In this document: positions 37,703-46,356 of the stretch, one piece after another
Numbering within the stretch: the first letter of the stretch is position 1
Layout: each line of letters starts with the position of its first letter
Assembly (NCBI RefSeq): GCF_030758975.1
Contig: NZ_CP132359.1
Location: forward strand, 1,380,811 to 1,444,810
From: Bosea beijingensis
GTDB lineage: Bacteria; Pseudomonadota; Alphaproteobacteria; Rhizobiales; Beijerinckiaceae
Direction: 5' to 3'
DNA: 64,000 nucleotides
Position numbers and translations under genes: made by a program
Notes under the pieces: model-generated
What the model was told of the DNA's origin: nothing
Databases searched by the model: none
The model's input: the letters and a program-made list of their open reading frames with translations, nothing else

Positions 37703-37915
37703 ATGAAGCTGCGACGCTCTCGGAAGCACAGGCCAAGGCCGGATCGCTGGGCCGCCTTCGACAGCCTTCCCGCGCTGGTGCGACAGGCGATGGCGCAGGC
37801 AGCCTATCCGCTGGATCCGCTCAAGCTGGTCAATGCGAGCGGTGTCGAGGACGCGATCCGCCGGATTGCCCGGCTCGATGCCGCGGCCAGACGGCGCGTG
37901 GAGCGCTCCGAATAA
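37703..37915 (+). CDS. Small basic protein, possibly DUF6525
   Basis: 70 residues behind GGAAG. A basic N-terminus (KLRRSRKHRPRPDRW) is followed by AFDSLPALVRQAMAQAAYPL and a helical basic tail. The pattern of a short protein predicting one domain around FDSLPxxVRQAM recalls DUF6525, but I am not certain. No membrane segment. It stands alone between lon and tRNA-Val. Confidence 0.6.
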   Translation: MKLRRSRKHRPRPDRWAAFDSLPALVRQAMAQAAYPLDPLKLVNASGVEDAIRRIARLDAAARRRVERSE

Positions 37916-37941
37916 CCGGCGTCATCGATGTGGCTGGATCA

Positions 37942-38017
37942 TGGTGGGCGGTGACGGGCTCGAACCGCCGACCCTCTCCGTGTAAAGGAGACGCTCTACC
38001 AACTGAGCTAACCGCCC
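37942..38017 (-). tRNA. tRNA-Val (UAC)
   Basis: 76 nt with encoded CCA. Acceptor GGGCGGT/ACCGCCC; anticodon loop TTTACAC gives anticodon TAC; TTCGAGC T-loop. Confidence 0.97.
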
Positions 38018-38132
38018 TCGCGGTCGCGTTTAAGGCCTCGGCAGCCGCATCGCAAGGGTTGTTGGCCTGGTCGCCCAAGATGGCTCGCCCGCGGCCGAAT
38101 TCCGCCATCTTCATCGTCACCCTGCCGGCACC

Positions 38133-38600
38133 ATGATGACGTGCTGCTTGATCCGCTCTCGTCCTGTCCTGAGCTACGCAGGCGTTGTCGCTTGCGTGAG
38201 CCTTGCCCTTGTGGCGGGGCAAGCGCCCGCGCAGACGCTGCTGCCTGATTCCTTCTTCGTCGACCGCCCCGCCTTCTCCCAGCCTGAGCAGTCGGGCAAG
38301 CCGGCGAGCTGCGAATCCATTGCAGCGCAGCTTCCCGATTCGACGCCCGCCGATTCGCGCGTCGACATGGCGATCGCGGGAGCGGTCAGTCTGCTCCGGA
38401 CGGATGGTGCGCTCTGGTATATCGCCGTTTGTGCCGAGCCGGGTGTGCGGGTTCTGTGCGTGACCTATGGTGCCGGGGACCTGAAATTGGGCGACAGGGC
38501 GGTGCTGCGAGGCGGATATAATCGCCAGGACAAGCGTCACGTCCTGCTCGATCCCTGCCTTGCATCGCCCGAAAGCGGAGAGGGCGCGGCCGAGCGTTGA
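38133..38600 (+). CDS. Exported cysteine-containing protein of unknown function
   Basis: 155 residues. The signal peptide (SYAGVVACVSLALVAGQAPAQ) probably ends near residue 34. The mature part has four cysteines (SCES, AVCAEP, VLCVTYG, DPCLAS) that could form two disulfides, and a beta-rich middle (GALWYIAVCAEPGVRVLCV). A second ATG follows the first at once. I do not recognise the family. Single gene between tRNA-Val and tRNA-Asp. Confidence 0.7.
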   Translation: MMTCCLIRSRPVLSYAGVVACVSLALVAGQAPAQTLLPDSFFVDRPAFSQPEQSGKPASCESIAAQLPDSTPADSRVDMAIAGAVSLLRTDGALWYIAVCAEPGVRVLCVTYGAGDLKLGDRAVLRGGYNRQDKRHVLLDPCLASPESGEGAAER

Positions 38601-38716
38601 GCGTGTCCGAGGATATTTTTCCCCAGATGTGATTTTGCCGGCGACACTCGCTTGACACTTCGGGCCGAGGGCAATACTCACCACGTCGCTGACGGCGAAT
38701 GCCTCAGCCGCCCAGC

Positions 38717-38793
38717 GCGGGCGTAGCTCAGTTGGTTAGAGTGCCGGCCTGTCACGCCGGAGGTCGCGGGTTCGAGCCCCGTCGCCCGCGCCA
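38717..38793 (+). tRNA. tRNA-Asp (GUC)
   Basis: 77 nt with encoded CCA. Acceptor GCGGGCG/CGCCCGC; anticodon loop CTGTCAC gives GTC; T-arm GCGGG-TTCGAGC-CCCGT. The accessory polyol region begins just beyond its 3' end. Confidence 0.97.
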
Positions 38794-39027
38794 TATTTCC
38801 CAAGCACTTAGCATGATTTCCGAGGCGCCCGTTAGAAACGGGCCGCCGGGTGCGTTGGAGATTTGAACGCCCTTCGTTCTCCGGAGCGCTCCTCTGACAG
38901 GCGCGGCTCAACGACCTTTTCGGCGGCGCTGCGACAGCCCGCGCGTCTTGCAGCTTGTTGGTCCCGAAGGTGACCCGATCTGGGCGCTATAGTCGCCCGC
39001 TTGCGCGCGGAGACGCTGGCGGCCCAG

Positions 39028-40515
39028 CTAGGAAGCGCTGCGTGATCCGAGAAACGCGTCGATGCTGGCGCGGGTCCCGGATCGCCAGATCCTCTGCAGC
39101 GCTTGAGAGAACGCTTCCCGGAAGCGCCGATCATCCGGCAGGTCTCCATAGATGTCGCGCATCTGGAGCCATGCATCCGGCGTAAGGCGGGCTCGCCGCG
39201 CCTCTGCGCTGAGCCGCGACCAATTCGGATCGTTCGGCGCGATCGGTCGCCCGCTCTCCGTTTCGCCGTAGCAGTAGCGGCACCAGAGCGCGCTCACGAG
39301 CGCGAGTCCGTCGATGGGCCGGCCGGCCTGCAAGGCATCGCGCAGCGTCGGCAGGATGAATTTCGGCTGGCGGTTGGACCCGTCGAGGCAGAGCCGGCGG
39401 ATGGTGTCGCCGATCTTCGGATTGGCGAAGCGCCGCTCGATCGTGCGCTTGTAGGCGGCGAGATCGGTATCCGGCACCGGCGGGACGACCGGAATGACCT
39501 CGTCGTCGAGCAGGGCCGAGAGGAAGCGGGCGATCTGGGCGTCCTCCATCGCCTCATGGACGAAATGGATGTCGAGCAGGCCGGCGGGGTAGGCGATCGC
39601 CGCATGGCCACCATTGAGGATGCGGATCTTCATCAGCTCGAACGGCGCGACATCGGCGACGAACTGCACGCCGACCTCTTCGAGACGCGGCCGGCCGGCC
39701 GGGAAATGATCCTCCAGCACCCATTGCCGGAAATCCTCGCAGAAGACCGGGCGGCTGTCCGCGATGCCGAAGTCGTCGTGCAGTGACTGGCGCTCGCGCT
39801 CCGAGGTCGCCGGCGTGATGCGATCGACCATGCCATTGGGGAAGGCGACGCTCTCGCGAAGCCAGCGCGCATCGTTGCTGTCGATCAGGTCGACCAACCC
39901 GACCACGGCGTCGGCCGTGACATGGCCGTTGCCCGGCAGGTTGTCGCAGGACATCACGGTGAAGGGCGGCAAGCCGGCCGCACGCCGTCTGAGGAGACCA
40001 GCGGCTATCAGGCCGAAGGCGGTCTTCGGGGCGGCAAGGCGGTCGGCGGCGTCGGCGATGATATCGGGATGGCCGGGATCGAAGGCCTGCGTCGCCGGGT
40101 CGATATAATAGCCGCCCTCGGTGACCGTGAGCGAGACGATCCGGGTGCGGGGATCGACGAGCCTTTCGAGGATCGCGGCGCTGTCGCCCGGCGCGACGAA
40201 ATCGATCATCGCGCCGGTGACGCGCGCCTGCGATCGTTCGGCCTCCTGCGTCACCACCGTCGTCAGGAAATCCTGCGCGGCGAGGTCGCGGCCCATCTCG
40301 GCATCGCTCTCGCGCACGCCGGTGCCGATGATCGCCCAGTCATGATCGCGCCCGCGCTCGAACAATTCGTCGAGATAGGCGGCCTGATGCGCGCGGTGGA
40401 AATTGCCGACGCCGATATGGACGATGCCCGGGTTTAGCTCTTCCCGCTGATAGCTGGGAACACCGACCGACGGGCTGAGCTGCCCGAGCGTCGCGCGGGA
40501 GAGGCACACTGCCAT
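39028..40515 (-). CDS. Mannitol/arabitol dehydrogenase family polyol dehydrogenase
   Basis: 495-residue long-chain NAD(P)-dependent polyol dehydrogenase (MtlK/UxaB family). The N-terminal Rossmann part has IVHIGVGNFHRAHQA. The catalytic Lys-x5-Asn-x2-His motif reads KIRILNGGH. Likely oxidises D-mannitol to fructose or D-arabitol to D-xylulose; the latter would feed the xylulokinase in the same run of genes. Last gene of the minus-strand run that begins at 48895, 3 bp after the GDPD gene. Confidence 0.9.
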   Translation of the reverse strand: MAVCLSRATLGQLSPSVGVPSYQREELNPGIVHIGVGNFHRAHQAAYLDELFERGRDHDWAIIGTGVRESDAEMGRDLAAQDFLTTVVTQEAERSQARVTGAMIDFVAPGDSAAILERLVDPRTRIVSLTVTEGGYYIDPATQAFDPGHPDIIADAADRLAAPKTAFGLIAAGLLRRRAAGLPPFTVMSCDNLPGNGHVTADAVVGLVDLIDSNDARWLRESVAFPNGMVDRITPATSERERQSLHDDFGIADSRPVFCEDFRQWVLEDHFPAGRPRLEEVGVQFVADVAPFELMKIRILNGGHAAIAYPAGLLDIHFVHEAMEDAQIARFLSALLDDEVIPVVPPVPDTDLAAYKRTIERRFANPKIGDTIRRLCLDGSNRQPKFILPTLRDALQAGRPIDGLALVSALWCRYCYGETESGRPIAPNDPNWSRLSAEARRARLTPDAWLQMRDIYGDLPDDRRFREAFSQALQRIWRSGTRASIDAFLGSRSAS

Positions 40516-40518
40516 GGC

Positions 40519-41259
40519 TTAGCCTTTCCGAGCAGCACGCAGCATCAAGGCGAGGTCGGGACGGTCGCTGGTAATCTGTGCGATCGGTTGGCCGAGCCAG
40601 AAATCGAGTTCGCGCACCGTGTTGGGCACCCAGGCGCCGAGCTTGTCGCGCCCGACGATGCCGACGGCGCGCTCGACGCATAGCCGCAGCAGCGACTGCT
40701 CGACGGCGATGATGCAGCCGAGATCGACGAAGCGCTGCAAGGTTCGGTCGACGCCGCCGAAGGCCTCGCAGGAGCGGCGGTCGACCGAGGCGAGCCGGCG
40801 CATATGCGGCGCCTTCGTCCGGATCTCCTCGATCACCTCCGGCACGAAGCAGGTCAGCACCACGCGCGCGGCCATCTTGCGGGCCTCGACGAGCGCGATG
40901 ACCTTGTCGAGCAGGCCGGGATAGGGATTGCCATAGGCATCCATCTTCATCTCGATCTCGAGTTCGATCCCGGTCGGGCCGAAGACATCGAGCACCTCCG
41001 GCAGGGTCGGGATGGTTTCGCCCAGCGTGTCGTCAAGCGTCACCTTGGCGAGCGCCGCCCGCGAGAGATGCGCGACCGGCCCCTTGTGATCGGTGGTGCG
41101 GTCGAGCAACGGGTCATGGATCACCATGATCTCGCCGTCGCTGGAGAGATGAACGTCGAGCTCGACGGCGTCGACGCCCAGGCCGCAGACATTGCGGAAG
41201 CCGCTCAGGCTGTTCTCCGCCCAGATGTTGCGCGCGCCGCGATGACCGATGATCCGCAT
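40519..41259 (-). CDS. ugpQ: Cytoplasmic glycerophosphodiester phosphodiesterase (UgpQ type)
   Basis: 246-residue GDPD-family enzyme without signal peptide. Active-site motifs GHRGARNIWAENSL (His5-Arg6), AVELDVHLSSDG and MVIHDPLLDRTT; GIELEIEMKMD supplies the substrate-side acidic residues. It should cleave glycerophosphodiesters after import. It follows the permease gene ugpE by 30 bp, the same association as ugpQ with the ugp operon of enterobacteria. Confidence 0.9.
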   Translation of the reverse strand: MRIIGHRGARNIWAENSLSGFRNVCGLGVDAVELDVHLSSDGEIMVIHDPLLDRTTDHKGPVAHLSRAALAKVTLDDTLGETIPTLPEVLDVFGPTGIELEIEMKMDAYGNPYPGLLDKVIALVEARKMAARVVLTCFVPEVIEEIRTKAPHMRRLASVDRRSCEAFGGVDRTLQRFVDLGCIIAVEQSLLRLCVERAVGIVGRDKLGAWVPNTVRELDFWLGQPIAQITSDRPDLALMLRAARKG

Positions 41260-41289
41260 GTCGAAAAGCCCTGCTAGCCTGTTGGCGGG

Positions 41290-42180
41290 TTATTTGCCGC
41301 TATCCACCAGCCCCTTCACGAACCAGCGCTGGAGGATGAGGATGACGATGGTCGGCGGCAGCATCGTCAGGAAGGCCGCGTTCATCAGGAGATGCCAGGT
41401 CGGCAGCGAGTCGCTCTGCGGCATCAGCTTCTTCAGGCCGATCACGGCATTGGCCATGGCGGGCTCGGTGGTGAGCAGCAGCGGCCAGAGATACTGGTTC
41501 CAGCCCATCAGGAAGAGGATGATCGCCAGCGCCACGATGTTCGAGCGCGACAGCGGCAGCAGGATCAGCCGGAAGAACTGCCAGGGCGTCGCGCCGTCGA
41601 TGCGCGCGGCCTCGCAGAGCTCGTCGGGGATGGTGAGGAAGAACTGGCGGAACAGGAAGGTCGCGGTTGCAGACGCAATCAGCGGCAGGATCAGGCCGGA
41701 ATAGGTGTTGACCAGGTTCCAGTCGAGATCGACCAGCGCCTTGATGCCGAGCCAGGAGCCGAGGATGTTCAGCGGCAGCGCGACATTCGCGGCGGATTCA
41801 TAGGTTGGCACGATGCGCACCTCGATCGGCAGCATCAGCGACATGAAGATCAGCCAGAAGGCCGTCATCCGGAAGGGAAAGCGGAAATAGGTGACGGCGA
41901 AAGCCGCGATCACCGAGACCGCGAGCTTCCCCACAGTGATGCCGGTTGCGATGATGAAGGAGTTGAGCAGCAGCCGGCCGAAATTGGCGTTGCTCAAAAC
42001 CGTCTGCATGTTCGCGAAGAACTGGCTGCCGGGCAGCCAGGACATCGGTACACGCATGATCTCCTGCTGCGAGAGCGAGCCGGTGACGAAGACGAAATAG
42101 ATCGGCAGGCAGACGAGCGCCGCGCCCACCAGCAGGATCATGTGGCAGAGAGCGTCGATGACGGGGGTGCGCTCGTTCAT
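41290..42180 (-). CDS. ugpE: Glycerol-3-phosphate-type ABC permease (UgpE/MalG-like)
   Basis: 296-residue inner-membrane permease with about six membrane segments. EAA-type loop ELCEAARIDGATPWQFFRLI and family C-terminus LQRWFVKGLVDSGK. Four bp downstream of ugpA. The name rests mainly on the very UgpB-like binding protein at the head of the operon. Confidence 0.9.
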   Translation of the reverse strand: MNERTPVIDALCHMILLVGAALVCLPIYFVFVTGSLSQQEIMRVPMSWLPGSQFFANMQTVLSNANFGRLLLNSFIIATGITVGKLAVSVIAAFAVTYFRFPFRMTAFWLIFMSLMLPIEVRIVPTYESAANVALPLNILGSWLGIKALVDLDWNLVNTYSGLILPLIASATATFLFRQFFLTIPDELCEAARIDGATPWQFFRLILLPLSRSNIVALAIILFLMGWNQYLWPLLLTTEPAMANAVIGLKKLMPQSDSLPTWHLLMNAAFLTMLPPTIVILILQRWFVKGLVDSGK

Positions 42181-42184
42181 GGTT

Positions 42185-43192
42185 CTAGACGCTGTAGTTC
42201 ACGCGGCGCTCCACGAAGCGGAACTGCGCGAAGGTCAGGAGCAGCGCGAGCGCCATCAGCACGACGGACTGCGCGGCCGACGAGCCGAGATCGAGCGTGA
42301 CGAAGCCGTCCTGATAGACCTTGTAGACCAGGATCGAGGTAGCACCGGCCGGGCCGCCGCGTGTGGTGGCGTCGACGATGGCGAAGGTCTCGAACAGCCC
42401 GTAGACGAAGTTGATCACGATCAGGAAGAACAGTGTCGGTGCGATCATCGGCAGCGAGATGCGCAGGAAGCGCTGGATCGGCCCAGCGCCGTCCAGATAA
42501 GCGGATTCGAGGATCGACTGGGGCACCGACATCAGGGCCGCGACGAGGAAGATGTAGTTGTAGCAGATGTGCTTCCACGAGGCGGCCATGACCACCAGCG
42601 CGAGCGCATGCCAGGAATTGCGGTTCGGGTCCCAGTCCAGCCCCATCCCCTGCAGCATATGGGCGACCGGGCCGACGCGGGGATTGAACAGGAAGGCGAG
42701 CATGATGCCGGCGATCGCCGGCGCGATGGCATAGGGCAGCAGCAGCACGGTGCGATAGGCGCCGCGGCCGCGCAGGATGTGGTTCGAGGCGAAGGCGAGC
42801 AGCAGCGCGAGCGACAGGGTCAGCACGTTCTGCGCGATCGTGAAGATCAGCGTGACCTGCGCCGAGGACCAGTAGACGTTGCTGCGGAAGAGCCGTTCGA
42901 AATTCTGGAAGCCGACCCATTGGGTCGTGGCGCCGAACGGGTCGGTGAGCTGGAAGGCCTGGATCAGAGCCCTGATCGAGGGAATGAAGAAGAACAAGAG
43001 CAGGATGAAGAGCTGCGGCGCCAGCAGCCAGAAGGGCAGGCGCCATTCCTTGAAATGCGCCCGCTTCAGCCCGCTCTCGGTCTGGCCATCGCTGGTGCCC
43101 TTCACGAAAAGGCGCCGCAGCGGCGAGCGGAGGCGTGGACCGCCCCCGCCAGCCGCTTGGGCGAGGCCAGCAGCCTTATTTCTTGCCAGCAT
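42185..43192 (-). CDS. ugpA: Glycerol-3-phosphate-type ABC permease (UgpA/MalF-like)
   Basis: 335 residues from ATG 43192, which overlaps the end of ugpB by 17 bp. Six-segment permease with EAA loop ILESAYLDGAGPIQRFLR. The N-terminus before AHFKEWRLPFWLLAP is unconserved, so a later start is possible. Confidence 0.88.
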   Translation of the reverse strand: MLARNKAAGLAQAAGGGGPRLRSPLRRLFVKGTSDGQTESGLKRAHFKEWRLPFWLLAPQLFILLLFFFIPSIRALIQAFQLTDPFGATTQWVGFQNFERLFRSNVYWSSAQVTLIFTIAQNVLTLSLALLLAFASNHILRGRGAYRTVLLLPYAIAPAIAGIMLAFLFNPRVGPVAHMLQGMGLDWDPNRNSWHALALVVMAASWKHICYNYIFLVAALMSVPQSILESAYLDGAGPIQRFLRISLPMIAPTLFFLIVINFVYGLFETFAIVDATTRGGPAGATSILVYKVYQDGFVTLDLGSSAAQSVVLMALALLLTFAQFRFVERRVNYSV

Positions 43193-44489
43193 TGAGCTGC
43201 TCGTAGCGGCGCAGCGCCTCGTTGCCGCGCGACACGGCATCGTCGAGCGCCTGCTGCACCGGCTTCCTGCCGAGGAAGGCGGCCGAGACCTCTTCCATGA
43301 TCGCGACGTTGATCTGGTTGCTGTTGCCGATGCGGAAGCCCAATGAATTGTCACTGGGCGTGCCGCGCATCAACTGAACCACGGCGATCTCGCGGGTTGG
43401 GTTCTTCTCGTAGTAGCCCTGCGCCTTGGCGGCGTCATAGGCGGCGGTCGTGACCGGTACATAGCCGGTCGCCTGGTGCCACCAGACCTGCGTGTCGGTC
43501 TTGGCGAGGAAGTCGTAGAAGGCGGCGACCGCCTTGTACTTCTCCGGCGTGTGGCCTTTAAGGGTCCAGAGCGCGGCGCCGCCGATGACGCTGTTCTTCG
43601 GCGTGACGCCCTGCTCATAGGGGATTTCCCTCGCGCTCCAGTCGAACTTGGCGGCCGCGACGACGGCGGCATGCGAAGCGGTGGAGGCGATGATCGTCGA
43701 GCATTCGCCGGAGGTGAAGAGCTGGATCGGGATGATGCCCTGGCCGGCGAGCTGCATCACGCCCGACGAGACGAGGCGCTTCATCCGCTCGACCTGGCCG
43801 ACGAGCTTGCCCTTGTTGAAGACGAAGCTGGTGTCGAGCCCGTCCATGCCGTTGCGCTTGGTCGCATAAGGGATGTCGTTCACGGCGCTGTAGTTCTCGA
43901 GGAAGCTCCACTCGTAGTCGCCGGGGAGCACCATCGCGCATTTCGAGACGCCCTTGGCCTTGATCGCGTCGAGCTGCGGCTCGAGTTCCTGCCAGGTCGC
44001 AGCGGGCTTGTCGAAGCCGGCCGCTTTGAAATGGTCGCGGTTGTAGAACAGGATCGGCGTCGAGGAGTTGAACGGCATCGCCTGCAGCTTGCCGTTGATG
44101 GCGAAGTAGCTGACCACCGGGGCGATGAATTTCGAGGTGTCGAGCGGCATGCCCTGCTCGGCCATCAATTCGTTGGTAGGGACGATGGCGCCGGAATTGA
44201 CCATGGTCAGGAAGGAACGCTCGTTCGACTGTACGATCTCGGGCTGGCGCTTGGCGCGATAGGCCGCGATCGTGCCGTTCAGGACCTCGTCATAGGTGCC
44301 CTTGGCGATCGATTTGACGACGTAGTCCTTCTGCGAGTCGTTGAACTTCTTCACGACCTCGTCGACGCGCTCGCCGAGCGCGCCGCTCATCGCGTGCCAG
44401 AGTTCGATTTCGGTTGCCGCCTGCACGGCGGAGATTCCCGTCAGCAGCAGGGCGCCTGCACCCGCCAAAGCGCCATAGAAAGGTCGCAT
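43176..44489 (-). CDS. ugpB: UgpB-like glycerophosphodiester/glycerol-3-phosphate binding protein
   Basis: 437-residue periplasmic binding protein with a signal peptide ending near residue 24. It tracks E. coli UgpB closely: IELWHAMSGALGERVDEV, PFNSSTPILFYNRDHFK, GGAALWTLKGHTPEKY, WHQATGYVPVTTAAYD and a GRKPVQQALDDAVSRGNEAL tail. Expected ligands are glycerol-3-phosphate and glycerophosphodiesters. Ribosome site GAGGGAGG before ATG 44489. Two operator-like palindromes lie just upstream (44518-44548). The cognate ATPase UgpC is missing from the operon. Confidence 0.92.
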   Translation of the reverse strand: MRPFYGALAGAGALLLTGISAVQAATEIELWHAMSGALGERVDEVVKKFNDSQKDYVVKSIAKGTYDEVLNGTIAAYRAKRQPEIVQSNERSFLTMVNSGAIVPTNELMAEQGMPLDTSKFIAPVVSYFAINGKLQAMPFNSSTPILFYNRDHFKAAGFDKPAATWQELEPQLDAIKAKGVSKCAMVLPGDYEWSFLENYSAVNDIPYATKRNGMDGLDTSFVFNKGKLVGQVERMKRLVSSGVMQLAGQGIIPIQLFTSGECSTIIASTASHAAVVAAAKFDWSAREIPYEQGVTPKNSVIGGAALWTLKGHTPEKYKAVAAFYDFLAKTDTQVWWHQATGYVPVTTAAYDAAKAQGYYEKNPTREIAVVQLMRGTPSDNSLGFRIGNSNQINVAIMEEVSAAFLGRKPVQQALDDAVSRGNEALRRYEQLNAGKK

Positions 44490-44517
44490 GTCAAAGCCTC
44501 CCTCATTCGTCTTTTGC

Positions 44518-44548
44518 GAGCATATGCTCTTTGTTGAAGCATATGCTC
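44518..44548. promoter_or_regulatory. Tandem operator, probably for the SorC regulator
   Basis: AGCATATGCTC occurs twice with a 19-bp start-to-start distance (44519 and 44538); the first is part of the perfect palindrome GAGCATATGCTC. The site lies between the regulator gene and ugpB, right before ugpB's ribosome site. Confidence 0.65.
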
Positions 44549-44644
44549 GCATACTGGCTTGTTATGTCAACCGTTGGTGACGGGCGCATGACAGCCGCGC
44601 GCGATCGCTCGCGCGTCGGGTGGATGGGGGCGTGTATGTGAGGA

Positions 44645-45592
44645 TCAGTCCGCGAGCAGGGCGCGGGCGGTGTCCTCGTCGGTGACGAGGCCGTTGACGA
44701 TCCTGCCGGTCAGGGCGGCGCGAAGCGGCAAGACCTTGGCCGGGCCCTGGCCGATGCAGATGCGCAGGCGGCTGCTGCCCGGTTCCGGCGGTACGCTGGT
44801 GACGCGCAGGTTGGTGCCGCGATCGAGGAAGCGACCTTCGGCATCGAAAACCCAGCCGGTGACTTCGCCGACAGCGCCGTGGCGGACCATGTCGAGCAAT
44901 TCGCTGCGGTTCATGAAGCCATCGCGATAGAGCACGGCGTCCTCGCCGATCTGGCTGATGCCCATGACCCAGAGATCGGCCTCGCCGGCGATGGCGCGGA
45001 TGCGGCGGATCGACTCGATCTCGACGAGCTGGGCGCGCTCCTCGGGGCTTGAGACATAAAGCGGCAGCGGCATCGGGAAATGCTGCGCCTTGGTGATCTC
45101 GGCGAGCTTCACCAGCGTGTCGAACGGGCTGGCCGAGCCGTCCGGCGAGATGGTGCCGACCAGCGAAACCAGCCGGTGCAGCGGGCAGGACATCGAAGGC
45201 ACGCGCTCGATGCTGGCGCGCATCGAGCGGCCTGTGCCGAGCGCCATGACCAGCGACTTGCGCGAGCGCAGCCAGCGTTCGATCAGGACGCCGCCCAGCG
45301 CGGCGATGCCTGCTGCGCCCGTTTCCGGCGAGCCGTCGGAGGGGGCGACATCGCAATGCAGCAGCTCGAAGCGGTCGCGCAATCTGGCCGCGAGGTCCAT
45401 GCAGGTGCTGATCGGATGGTTCATCCGGAAGCTGATCAGCCCCTCGCTGCGGCAGAGCGAGACGAGGCGTTGCGCCGCCGGGCGCGAGATGTTCAGGATC
45501 TGCGCAATGTCGTCCTGCGTGCGCCCGGCGATATAGTAGAGCCAGCCGGCGCGGGCTGCATCTTCGAGGCGGGTGCTGTCGTTCTCTGCCAT
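44645..45592 (-). CDS. SorC family sugar-responsive regulator
   Basis: 315 residues. An N-terminal helix-turn-helix (TQDDIAQILNISRPAAQRLV) is followed by the SorC effector domain (VMALGTGRSMRASI, LVSLVGTISPDGS, ADLWVMGISQIGEDA). SorC proteins bind a phosphorylated sugar. ATG 45592 follows the HAD gene by 7 bp, so it is part of the run ADH-xylB-HAD-sorC-ugpBAE. Likely controls ugpB and the run through the palindromes at 44518 and 46307. Confidence 0.9.
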   Translation of the reverse strand: MAENDSTRLEDAARAGWLYYIAGRTQDDIAQILNISRPAAQRLVSLCRSEGLISFRMNHPISTCMDLAARLRDRFELLHCDVAPSDGSPETGAAGIAALGGVLIERWLRSRKSLVMALGTGRSMRASIERVPSMSCPLHRLVSLVGTISPDGSASPFDTLVKLAEITKAQHFPMPLPLYVSSPEERAQLVEIESIRRIRAIAGEADLWVMGISQIGEDAVLYRDGFMNRSELLDMVRHGAVGEVTGWVFDAEGRFLDRGTNLRVTSVPPEPGSSRLRICIGQGPAKVLPLRAALTGRIVNGLVTDEDTARALLAD

Positions 45593-45599
45593 CGCCGTC

Positions 45600-46283
45600 T
45601 CAGTGGGGCGCGGGCGCAAGCGCGAGCTCCCGCCAGGATTCGAAGAGGCGATCGGCTCCGGCTGCCAGCAAGGCCTGGCGCTGGTCAAGCACGGCGAAAT
45701 GGCTGCCGGCGGCGAGGCCATAGGCCGTCATGCCCGCCGCTTTCGCCGCGGTCACGCCGCTGACGCTGTCCTCGATCACCAGGCAGCGCTCGGGCGCGAC
45801 GCCGCGCTCGCTTGCTGCCAGCAGGAAGAGGTCGGGCGCCGGCTTGCCGCGCTGCACGCGCGTCGTGCTGAAAATCCGGCCGGCGAACAGGTCCCAGAGT
45901 TCGGTCTTGCGCAGGCAAGTCTCGATGCGCTCCTCGTCGCTGGACGAAGCCACGCAATAGTCGCTGCTCAGGCCTTCGACGGCATCGCGGACGCCTTCGA
46001 CCGGCTGGAGGTCGCGCCTGAACGCCGCGAAGAGCTGCGCCCGCCAGTCCCGTGTGAAATCAGCCGAGGCCGGGCGGCCGGTCATTCTCTCGTAGTCCTC
46101 GATGACTGCGCTGGCCGGCCGCCCGAGATAGCGGCGCATGACCGCTTCCAGATCATAGCTCGCATCGAAAGGCGAGAGAATATCGACGAGGGTCCGGCAG
46201 CTTATGGTTTCGCTGTCGACGAGCACGCCGTCGCAGTCGAGGATGACGAGGTCGAAGGGTGAGGGCGGGGGCAGAGAGGGCAT
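45600..46283 (-). CDS. HAD family sugar-phosphate phosphatase/phosphomutase-like
   Basis: 227-residue HAD hydrolase with nucleophile Asp16 and Asp18 in LDCDGVLVDSE, a helical cap, motif II VASSSDEERIE, motif III Lys in RGKPAPDLFLLAA and motif IV VIEDSVSGV. Similar to YieH/beta-phosphoglucomutase-type proteins; in this setting dephosphorylation of a polyol- or sugar-phosphate is the simplest guess. Confidence 0.88.
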   Translation of the reverse strand: MPSLPPPSPFDLVILDCDGVLVDSETISCRTLVDILSPFDASYDLEAVMRRYLGRPASAVIEDYERMTGRPASADFTRDWRAQLFAAFRRDLQPVEGVRDAVEGLSSDYCVASSSDEERIETCLRKTELWDLFAGRIFSTTRVQRGKPAPDLFLLAASERGVAPERCLVIEDSVSGVTAAKAAGMTAYGLAAGSHFAVLDQRQALLAAGADRLFESWRELALAPAPH

Positions 46284-46306
46284 CGGGCAACAGTCGATAT
46301 GAACGG

Positions 46307-46325
46307 ATGCTCACATGAAGAGCAT
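46307..46325. promoter_or_regulatory. Possible further SorC site upstream of the HAD gene
   Basis: ATGCTC and GAGCAT form a perfect inverted repeat with a 7-base spacer. These are the same half-sites as in GAGCATATGCTC at 44518, in the opposite arrangement. It lies 24 bp before the HAD start. Confidence 0.4.
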
Positions 46326-46356
46326 TCGCCCGATCATCTGTCAAACGTCGCCTCGG

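Noticed and set aside
35000..37729. 909-codon open frame on the minus strand
   Set aside because: Shadow of lon: it is entirely antisense to a full-length conserved gene and shows no protein family similarity, an effect of high GC.
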